Shown here: positions 45,855 to 52,767 of the stretch, in pieces | Layout: every line of letters begins with the position of its first letter | How positions within the stretch are numbered: position 1 is the stretch's first letter | DNA from: Rheinheimera sp. EpRS3 | GTDB lineage: Bacteria; Pseudomonadota; Gammaproteobacteria; Enterobacterales; Alteromonadaceae | NCBI RefSeq assembly: GCF_001513785.1 | Contig: NZ_LNQS01000008.1 | Coordinates: 558,001 to 622,000, forward strand | DNA length: 64,000 nt | Reading direction: 5' to 3' | Position numbers and translations under genes: made by a program | Notes under the pieces: model-generated | What the model was told of the DNA's origin: nothing | The model's input: only the letters and a program-made list of their open reading frames with translations | Databases searched by the model: none

Positions 45855-46859
45855 TTATAGTTTGCCCGGCTGCAGCTTAATCCGCAGTAAATAACGGCTG
45901 GCGGTGATATACAGCCAGCTGTTGTCATGGCTTAACGCCACATTGGCCGCGGCTACGCCGGTTTGTATTGTGCCAAGGTGTTCACCCTGGGGTGATAGCA
46001 GCCAAACGCCACCCGGCCCGGTGGCCAGCAAAACGCCTGATGGCAGCACTTTTAAGCCATCGGGCAGGCCGCTGGCAGCTTTAGTGGCTGCTGTGGCATC
46101 AAAAAACAACTCACCGTTAGCCAAACTGCCGTCGGCGTTAACAGCATAACGCCACCACTGCGCGGCCGCCGGGTCAGAATTGGCAACATACAGCCATTGC
46201 TCATCCGGTGAAAACGCCAGGCCATTTGGTCGCGTTAAATTGTCAGTCAATAGTGTGATCTTGCCATCTGCGGCCAGCCGGTATACGCCATTTACGCTTT
46301 GCTGTTTTTGTGCTGAATCATCACCGCCTTTTAAGCCATAAGGCGGATCTGTAAAGTAATAGGCACCGCTGCTATGCTGCACCAGATCATTCGGGCTGTT
46401 GAGCAGTTTGCCCTGATAATGACTCACCAATGTCTGATAACGCGGTAATTTACCGGAGGCGTCCTGCAACACCGCCAGGCGCCGGTCACCGTGCTGCGCC
46501 AGCACCAGCTTATTGTCAGCGTTAAACATCAGGCCGTTGGCACCTTCCTGCAGATTATTCTCCGGGTACAGGCCACTATAGCCAGAAGGCTGCAGATATA
46601 CCGCTAAACCGCGTGCTTCACTCCAGCGGAAAACTTTATTCTCCGGTACATCGGAGAACAGAATATCGCCGGTATCAGGCTCGGCTACCGGCCCTTCTGC
46701 CCAGCGAAACCCTGTGGCCAGCTGCTCCAGCGTTGCATCTGCAGCTATTAGCTGTTGCATCTGAGGTTTAAGTGTTAATACCGGCTGTGCCGGCCAGGGC
46801 GGGTTGGCAGCCAGTGCCGGGGCAATAAGTAAACACAGTGCAAAAGCTGAAAAACGCAT
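45855..46859 (-). CDS. SMP-30/gluconolactonase family protein, exported
   Basis: The 334-residue protein has a signal peptide (residues 1-18, ending ALA) and a six-bladed beta-propeller of the SMP-30/gluconolactonase/LRE-like family: GFRWAEGPVAEP with the metal-binding Glu near residue 55, SPNDLVQHSSGAYYFTDPPYG near 155, and TRPNGLAFSPDEQWLYVANSDP near 210, which provide the conserved Asn and Asp ligands. It probably hydrolyses a sugar lactone or similar ester in the periplasm. It is a single-gene unit. Confidence 0.9.
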   Translation of the reverse strand: MRFSAFALCLLIAPALAANPPWPAQPVLTLKPQMQQLIAADATLEQLATGFRWAEGPVAEPDTGDILFSDVPENKVFRWSEARGLAVYLQPSGYSGLYPENNLQEGANGLMFNADNKLVLAQHGDRRLAVLQDASGKLPRYQTLVSHYQGKLLNSPNDLVQHSSGAYYFTDPPYGLKGGDDSAQKQQSVNGVYRLAADGKITLLTDNLTRPNGLAFSPDEQWLYVANSDPAAAQWWRYAVNADGSLANGELFFDATAATKAASGLPDGLKVLPSGVLLATGPGGVWLLSPQGEHLGTIQTGVAAANVALSHDNSWLYITASRYLLRIKLQPGKL

Positions 46860-46950
46860 AAAAATTCCGCTAAGTCAGGTCAAGTACTTACAGGCTAGCA
46901 TTAGTACCCGTTTGAAGAAATGCTCAATTTTGCTGTTTTGCTTATGTTTA

Positions 46951-47733
46951 TTAACACAATAAGGCTTGTTCTTCCGGTCGCAGCGTTAACACCTCTACCC
47001 CGCTTTCGGTTACCGCAATGGTATGCTCCCACTGTGCCGACAACTTTTTATCGCGGGTTACTACTGTCCAGCCATCTTTTTTGGTTTTAACTTTAGCACT
47101 GCCCTGGTTCAGCATCGGCTCTATGGTAAACACCATACCGGGCTTTAACAGCATACCAGTGCCGGCGGCACCATAATGCAGTACCTGTGGCTCTTCGTGC
47201 ATTTCACGGCCAATGCCGTGGCCGCAATATTCGCGTACCACACTGTAGCCCTTGCTGCGGGCAAACTGTTCAACGGCAAAGCCGATATCGCCTAAACGGG
47301 CGCCGGGTTTTACCGCCTTAATGCCAAGCCATAGCGCGCTGTAACAGTCGTCTATTAACTGGCGCGCCAGAAAACTCAGCTCGCCAATGCCATACATCTT
47401 GCTGGAATCAGCAATAAATCCATGTTTTTCCAGCGTAATATCGACATTAACAATATCACCGTCTTTCAGCACCTGCGTAGCGGATGGCACGCCATGACAT
47501 ACCACGTCGTTAACCGACGTATTCAGTACATAAGCAAAACCATACTGGCCTTTGCTGGCCGGGCGCGCCTGTAATTCATCAACAATATAGCGCTCTGCCA
47601 AATCATTGATCTGCAAAGTAGACATGCCCGCTACGATGTTTTTATCCAGCATGGCAAATACCTGCGTCAGTAAGCGGCCGGCTTCACGCTGCAGCGCCAG
47701 CTCGGCGGCAGTTTTAAGCTGAACGGCGCTCAT
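46951..47733 (-). CDS. map: Type I methionine aminopeptidase
   Basis: Map removes the initiator methionine from new proteins. The 260-residue enzyme shows the five metal ligands in order: VDITLEKHGFIADSS (two Asp), GHGIGREMHEEP (His), FTIEPML (Glu) and WEHTIAV (Glu). It overlaps by 20 bases the gene of a ParD-like protein upstream. Since the window lacks rpsB/tsf, which usually flank the main map gene, this may be a second, dedicated copy; that is an inference. Confidence 0.93.
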   Translation of the reverse strand: MSAVQLKTAAELALQREAGRLLTQVFAMLDKNIVAGMSTLQINDLAERYIVDELQARPASKGQYGFAYVLNTSVNDVVCHGVPSATQVLKDGDIVNVDITLEKHGFIADSSKMYGIGELSFLARQLIDDCYSALWLGIKAVKPGARLGDIGFAVEQFARSKGYSVVREYCGHGIGREMHEEPQVLHYGAAGTGMLLKPGMVFTIEPMLNQGSAKVKTKKDGWTVVTRDKKLSAQWEHTIAVTESGVEVLTLRPEEQALLC

Positions 47734-47932
47734 CGCTGCCTCCCGCCAATTTAAACTCTGCCTGCTGTAGCAGCATTTGCACCAACTGCTGATAATTATG
47801 TGTTGGGTGCAGTTCAGCCAGCATACCCATTTTCAACCAGAATTCGGCCTGCGCATTAATTGAGCGTGACATAGCGCCGCTGGCTTTACGAATTTCTTCA
47901 TGCAGTTCATCTGCAATTTTAACAATACCCAA
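47714..47932 (-). CDS. ParD-like antitoxin-family protein
   Basis: The 72-residue protein matches the ParD-like antitoxin family: an N-terminal VKIADELHEEIRKASGAMSRSINAQAEFWLKMG segment, which is a ribbon-helix-helix DNA-binding fold, then a helical tail. No ParE-type toxin gene follows; instead map overlaps it by 20 bases. The start is TTG with GGAG at seven bases. AT-rich inverted repeats at 47958-47987 lie just upstream and could be its operator, as ribbon-helix-helix proteins often repress their own genes. Confidence 0.8.
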   Translation of the reverse strand: MGIVKIADELHEEIRKASGAMSRSINAQAEFWLKMGMLAELHPTHNYQQLVQMLLQQAEFKLAGGSDERRSA

Positions 47933-47957
47933 GGTGATACTCCGCTATTGGGTTAGA

Positions 47958-47987
47958 ATATACGAAGTATATATAAAACATATATAC
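47958..47987. promoter_or_regulatory. Palindromic AT-rich cluster upstream of the ParD-like gene
   Basis: ATATAC-gaa-GTATAT (47958-47972) overlaps GTATATAT-aaaac-ATATATAC (47967-47987), both perfect inverted repeats, 26 bases or more upstream of the TTG start. TATATT on the minus strand can serve as a -10 element. The arrangement of repeated half-sites is what a dimeric ribbon-helix-helix repressor would bind. Confidence 0.45.
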
Positions 47988-48111
47988 CGGTAAAGTCAGG
48001 CGTGTAATTTCGGTTGCGCTAGTTTTCAATTGTACTAATTTTAAGTTGCACTGCGGCGGTTATTTTCGCAAAGTAAACACCTATGTTAATAAGCGCGAGA
48101 TCAATATACCA

Positions 48112-49152
48112 ATGGCTGCAAAACTGCGTACCCTGCTGGTAGGTTACGGTTATGCCGGTAAAACCTTTCACGCGCCGCTGCTGCGCTCAACTACAGGCCT
48201 TGAGCTGACGCATGTCGCGTCATCGCAGGCAGCACAGGTTAAGCAACAGCTGGGCTTTGATGTCACGGTATTGGCCGATTACACCGCCGCTGTGCAACTG
48301 GCGGATATTGATCTGGTGGTCATTGCCAGCCCGAACGACAGCCACGCCCCGCTGGCTGAACTGGCCCTGCGCGCCGGTAAGCATGTAGTGGTAGATAAAC
48401 CCTTTGCCCTCACCTTTAAAGAAGCCACAGCGTTAACCGCACTGGCGACAGAACAAAAACTGCTGCTGTCGGTATTTCATAACCGCCGCTTTGATGCTGA
48501 TTTTCTCAGCCTGCAGCAACTGCTAAACAGCGCTCAGCTGGGCCAGGTAGCACATTTAGAGTCACGCTTTGACCGCTTCCGGCCACAGGTACGCCAGCGC
48601 TGGCGTGAACAGGCCGGGCCTGGCGCCGGTTTATGGTTCGATTTAGGCCCGCACCTGCTGGACCAAAGCCTGGTGTTATTTGGTCTGCCACACAGCATTA
48701 CGGCCAGCTTAAAAACGCTACGGCCAGATGCCACAGCCACCGACTGGTTCTCGGTGCTGCTGGATTATGGCAATTTTAGTGTAACCCTTGGCGCCTCTAT
48801 GCTGGCCGCCGCACCTTCGCCACGTTTTACCTTGCAGGCTCAACTGGGTAACTGGCAAAAATTTGGCCTGGATATACAGGAAGATCAGCTAAAGCAAGGC
48901 TTAACACCCGCAGATACCGGCTGGGGCATCGAAACGCAACCCGGCTTGCTGTATCAGGCAGATCACGTCACCCCCTACAGCACAGCAGTAGGCTGTTATC
49001 AGCATTATTACGCAGCCATTGTTGCTGCCATAAACGGCCAGGGCCCAAACCCGGTAACTCCACAACAAGCCTGTAACGTAATGTGGCTACTTGAACTGGC
49101 TGTACAATCGGCGGCTGCGGGTAAAACTTTGCCGGTTACCACTGCTTACTGA
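48112..49152 (+). CDS. Gfo/Idh/MocA family oxidoreductase (YdgJ-like)
   Basis: The 346-residue NAD(P)-dependent dehydrogenase is close to E. coli YdgJ by eye: an N-terminal Rossmann fold (LLVGYGYAGKTFHAPLL), SPNDSHAPLAELALRAGKHVVVDKPF with the EKP-like catalytic DKP, FHNRRFDADF, and ESRFDRFRPQVRQRWREQ...LWFDLGPHLLDQ. It should oxidise a sugar or cyclitol in the cytoplasm; the substrate is not known. The frame runs open from 48046, but the ATG at 48112 gives the family start. The 3' end overlaps the chemotaxis gene by 7 bases, tail to tail. Confidence 0.92.
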   Translation: MAAKLRTLLVGYGYAGKTFHAPLLRSTTGLELTHVASSQAAQVKQQLGFDVTVLADYTAAVQLADIDLVVIASPNDSHAPLAELALRAGKHVVVDKPFALTFKEATALTALATEQKLLLSVFHNRRFDADFLSLQQLLNSAQLGQVAHLESRFDRFRPQVRQRWREQAGPGAGLWFDLGPHLLDQSLVLFGLPHSITASLKTLRPDATATDWFSVLLDYGNFSVTLGASMLAAAPSPRFTLQAQLGNWQKFGLDIQEDQLKQGLTPADTGWGIETQPGLLYQADHVTPYSTAVGCYQHYYAAIVAAINGQGPNPVTPQQACNVMWLLELAVQSAAAGKTLPVTTAY

Positions 49153-50441
49153 ATAGCGGATACCGATTCAACTACCCGCTGTGCGCCACGTTCAATATCG
49201 TCAATTATCGCCGATAGCTGTTTAATTTTATCGCCGTTTTGCTTACTTAAACCATCGATAGAATTAATGGCCTGCAGTACATTTTGCGTAACTTCAAGGT
49301 TTCTGCTGACAACACTGGAGATATCGCTGGTGGCCTGGCTGGTTCTGGATGCCAGTTGTCTTACCTCATCGGCTACCACGGCAAAACCGCGGCCGGCTTC
49401 GCCAGCTCTGGCGGCTTCAATCGCTGCATTTAATGCCAGAAGGTTAGTTTGCTCTGCCACGCTGCGGATAATGCTTACCATATTGGCAATTTCTTTTGCC
49501 TGCTCGTTCAGGCTTTGGATCACGCTGTCGGTTTGCAGCACAGTGGCAGAAATTTCTGTTGCCAGCGCGCTAGATGAGGCAATATGCAATTTGCCCTGCT
49601 CTGCCACATTAAAGGTTTCTGTCGCGGTTTCATGGGCTATGCGGGCAGCTTCGCGGGTGCGCATGGCCTGCATAACCCGGTTGGTGATCAACGTAGCAAA
49701 CTTAATCACCTTATGCACTTTACCCTGCGCATCCAATACCGGGTTGTAGGTTGCCTCCAGCCATACTTCATTACCGCGGGCATCAACCCGCTTAAACTTA
49801 CCGGAACTGACTTTACCCTGCGCCAGCTTACTCCAGAAGTCGGGGTTTTCACGGTAGAAACTGTCGTCACAAAACATACGATGATGTTTATGCTGAATTT
49901 GTTCCAGCGTATAACCCATAGACTGCAGAAAATTTTTATTAGCATTAACAATGTGGCCATCTGGCGTAAACTCAATTACCGCCATAGCCTGATCTATCGA
50001 GGCATAAATCGCTTTTTGCTCGTCAGCTTCCTGTGTTTGCCGGGTTACATCGTAAGCTATTTTCATTACCGAGCGCACTTTGCCATTGTCGTCCCGCACC
50101 GGAAAATAGGTGGCCTCCAGCCATATTTTTTTGCCACCGTTGGTTTTACGCGAAAAGGTACCATGTTTAGCCTCGCCACGGCCTAAAAACTGCCAAAATG
50201 CTCTGTACTCGCCACTGTTGGCATAAGCACTTTCACAGAACATCGAATGATGCTGCCCTTTGATCTGCTCAAGCGAATAACCCACGGCACTAAGAAACAA
50301 CGGGTTGGCATCTTGAATAATGCCGTCGGCGCTAAATTCGACCAGAGCAACACTATTGCGTACTGCAGCGATTACTGCGGTTTTATATGCCAAATCCGTT
50401 TGTGCCGACAACAACTGAGCTTTTAACTGTTTGTTAAACAT
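49146..50441 (-). CDS. Soluble PAS-PAS methyl-accepting chemotaxis transducer (BdlA-like)
   Basis: The 431-residue protein lacks membrane helices. Two PAS domains of near-identical layout (about 18-130 and 140-255; each has ANPLFLSAVGYSLEQI or NANKNFLQSMGYTLEQI, then KIWLEATYFPV or EVWLEATYNPV) precede an MCP signalling hairpin with the hallmark AEQTNLLALNAAIEAARAGE and GFAVVADEVRQLA. Such proteins couple a cytoplasmic redox or ligand signal to CheA; BdlA of Pseudomonas governs biofilm dispersal. No CheB/CheR docking pentapeptide is seen at the C-terminus. Single gene. Confidence 0.92.
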   Translation of the reverse strand: MFNKQLKAQLLSAQTDLAYKTAVIAAVRNSVALVEFSADGIIQDANPLFLSAVGYSLEQIKGQHHSMFCESAYANSGEYRAFWQFLGRGEAKHGTFSRKTNGGKKIWLEATYFPVRDDNGKVRSVMKIAYDVTRQTQEADEQKAIYASIDQAMAVIEFTPDGHIVNANKNFLQSMGYTLEQIQHKHHRMFCDDSFYRENPDFWSKLAQGKVSSGKFKRVDARGNEVWLEATYNPVLDAQGKVHKVIKFATLITNRVMQAMRTREAARIAHETATETFNVAEQGKLHIASSSALATEISATVLQTDSVIQSLNEQAKEIANMVSIIRSVAEQTNLLALNAAIEAARAGEAGRGFAVVADEVRQLASRTSQATSDISSVVSRNLEVTQNVLQAINSIDGLSKQNGDKIKQLSAIIDDIERGAQRVVESVSAIQ

Positions 50442-50638
50442 GATTTTCCCGATTTAAGCAGCGTGTTCTGATACAAACCATCGAATTTTGGTTGAAATAG
50501 AAACAACATGATACTGGTACGCAGTGAGCCACCAATACGGAGCAACATTCACTTTTGATCAGCAGGAAAAACAAAAAGGCTAAAACCGGCGGCTATCCCC
50601 GCCAGTGTGTTTAAGCAGATTTAATATACGACGTTTAA

Positions 50639-52678
50639 TTATTGGCTTAGTTCGCTAAGGCTGCCGTTGGTTAAATCCAGCATAAAATGCGCATCGCTCT
50701 CACCGTGGCGAAAGGCCTGTAGCAGCTGAAACACGCCGCCAAACTGCCGGGCAAAGCTGTCGTGGCCGGTTTCGGCTTTCGCCGCCAGTAAACGTGTAAG
50801 CAGTTGGTACTGTGCCAGCCGCTGCGGGCTGATATCCTGCAACGCCAGGCTGCCAGCATTGCGCAGGCGGTAAAAATCCAGCGCTAAATCAAAGCCACTC
50901 CAGTTGGCAAAATCTTCAGCATCAAAGCCCGCCTCTATTATCATCGTATTGGCTTTCGTTGCTGCTTGCTGCCAGTTTGGGCTTTGCTGCAAGGTTGGTA
51001 GCTCTGCCAATAGTTGTGCTAAAGGCTGTGGGCTTTGCAGTTGTGATAACACCAGCATTTGCCAGCCATTTAATGCCAGCAGGTTATCGCGCAGCGGCGC
51101 TGGCCAGTCTTGCGGTAAAAAGCGTTGCCGGGTTAATTCGCTAAGGTGCCAGTTGGTAAATTCGCGGTAGTTTTTTGCCGTTAAAATCGCGTTATTCCAC
51201 AACTGTGCGCCCTGCTGAGCCAGGGTGCTATGCTCTTGCTGATAGTGCTCAAACAGCTCGTTATAACGCGGAACATCATCCAGTACCACCGTTTGTACTT
51301 CAACTTTTTGCTGTGGTTTTATGCTCACCAGCTTATACGCCGGTACATAAGCGGCCAGCGACGGTGCCTGTACATTAACCAGCACTTTGCCATCCGGGCT
51401 TTTGCTAATGCCGGTGTCGTTAAAATGCATATGGCCGCCGATATGCAGTTTTAAGCCGGTGGCAGCCAGCAACTGGCTGACATTATCGGCCGGGCGGCGC
51501 GCCAGCTGAAAACTGTCGGCGCCAAACTGTTCGGCTATCGCATCCGACTGACCATTGTAAAACTCGGTCATCGGGTAATGACTAAAAGCGATTAAGGTTT
51601 TACCGGTTTGCTCAGCGCGCTGCACAACCTGTGTTATCCAGTCGGTTACCTGGGTTTTATGGCTGAACATACGGTTGTAACCGGCATTGCCGGCCCCGGC
51701 ATAACTGCTGCCACCGGCCTGCGGCAAATAAACGTTGGCATCTATTGCCAGCAACCATACACCGGCCACCGGCTCTACCAGATAACTGCTGTCAGGCACC
51801 ATACTGCACTGGCTGAAACCGGGTTGCTTGTAACGCCCGCCGGTGCCTTGCAGGCATATTTCATATTGGCGCTGCTTGTAGGTAGCTTGTTCTTTGGCGA
51901 GGTTAGCGCTGTAGTTATGTTCGGTATAATCGCTGTACGGCGTTTCCCAATAGATATAATCCGGCTGCGGGTAAAAACCAAACGGCGCCAGCTGCGCCAT
52001 AATCTCTTTATAGCCCAGCTCTTTTACCTCTTCGCTGCAAATGGTGCTGAGTTTGCTGTGGCTTTGTACTGCCGGTAATTTAGCTGAGCACGCTGCACTG
52101 CCGGGGCTGTAGATGGGTTGCTCGTAGCCATTAACGCCTAAATAATCGCTTTTACCGGCCGGGCGGCTAAAGGGCCGTACCGGATCATGGTTACCGGGAG
52201 CGGCAAAAAACTGCATGCCGTAAGTGTCACTGTAATGCTGCAAAATGGCCGCCAGACCACGGATATGCAGCGGCTGGCCGTCATCGCTAAAATCACCCGG
52301 CAGCGCTATCAGCTTAACACCGCGCGCGGCGGCATCGTCCAGTGCGGCCAGTAAAGCAAAGTAGTTTTCGTTAAATAACCGGGTCGATTTAAGCTGTGCC
52401 GCCATACTGCGGATAGTGGCATTTTTACCGCTTTGGCTGTTAGGTAAACCGGTAAATGCCGCATCGCTGAAACTGGCGTAAATATCGTGAAAATGAATAT
52501 CCGGCATAAAAGCGATTTGCAGCTCCTGGCCGGTGGCTAACTCAGTAGATGTTATTGATGTTGGTACTGATGTTAAAGCGGGTGTTGAGGCTGGCGGCGA
52601 CGAACAGGCGCTGATACTAATACCTAGTACGGTACTTACTGCTGCCAGAGAAAAACCGGAAAAATGCTTAAACTGCAT
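50639..52678 (-). CDS. Metallophosphoesterase lipoprotein
   Basis: The 679-residue protein is an exported calcineurin-type phosphoesterase. From the ATG at 52678 it has a lipoprotein signal with lipobox ISAC (Cys25), a Ser/Thr/Pro linker, then metal-site motifs DIHFHD (about 60-65), GDFSDDG (about 128-134), GNHD (162-165), FSHYPM and GGHMHFND. A helical C-terminal region of about 200 residues follows. The frame is open to 52738, but that start falls inside the hairpin at 52721 and would mask the signal. It lies behind a TonB receptor gene and probably releases phosphate or a phospho-compound for it. Confidence 0.88.
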   Translation of the reverse strand: MQFKHFSGFSLAAVSTVLGISISACSSPPASTPALTSVPTSITSTELATGQELQIAFMPDIHFHDIYASFSDAAFTGLPNSQSGKNATIRSMAAQLKSTRLFNENYFALLAALDDAAARGVKLIALPGDFSDDGQPLHIRGLAAILQHYSDTYGMQFFAAPGNHDPVRPFSRPAGKSDYLGVNGYEQPIYSPGSAACSAKLPAVQSHSKLSTICSEEVKELGYKEIMAQLAPFGFYPQPDYIYWETPYSDYTEHNYSANLAKEQATYKQRQYEICLQGTGGRYKQPGFSQCSMVPDSSYLVEPVAGVWLLAIDANVYLPQAGGSSYAGAGNAGYNRMFSHKTQVTDWITQVVQRAEQTGKTLIAFSHYPMTEFYNGQSDAIAEQFGADSFQLARRPADNVSQLLAATGLKLHIGGHMHFNDTGISKSPDGKVLVNVQAPSLAAYVPAYKLVSIKPQQKVEVQTVVLDDVPRYNELFEHYQQEHSTLAQQGAQLWNNAILTAKNYREFTNWHLSELTRQRFLPQDWPAPLRDNLLALNGWQMLVLSQLQSPQPLAQLLAELPTLQQSPNWQQAATKANTMIIEAGFDAEDFANWSGFDLALDFYRLRNAGSLALQDISPQRLAQYQLLTRLLAAKAETGHDSFARQFGGVFQLLQAFRHGESDAHFMLDLTNGSLSELSQ

Positions 52679-52720
52679 ACTTTTGCCAATTGCTACTACA
52701 AAATAAAAACAGTGTACCGC

Positions 52721-52751
52721 CAGCGCTGTAACATGCAAAGTTACAGCGCTG
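52721..52751 (-). repeat. Intercistronic hairpin between receptor and phosphoesterase genes
   Basis: A perfect 12-bp inverted repeat (CAGCGCTGTAAC and GTTACAGCGCTG) with a 7-base loop lies 16 bases after the receptor stop. The T-rich stretch TTTTTATTTT follows 8 bases later on the minus strand, so it may be a leaky terminator or an mRNA-stability element giving more receptor than phosphoesterase. Confidence 0.6.
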
Positions 52752-52767
52752 CGGTGCTTTTAGGCGG

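Noticed and set aside
49584-50186. 200-residue plus-strand frame opposite the chemotaxis gene
   Set aside because: It mirrors the PAS-MCP coding sequence and shows no motif or start signal.
51608-52078. 156-residue plus-strand frame opposite the phosphoesterase gene
   Set aside because: Shadow of the phosphoesterase, whose metal-site motifs are intact on the minus strand.
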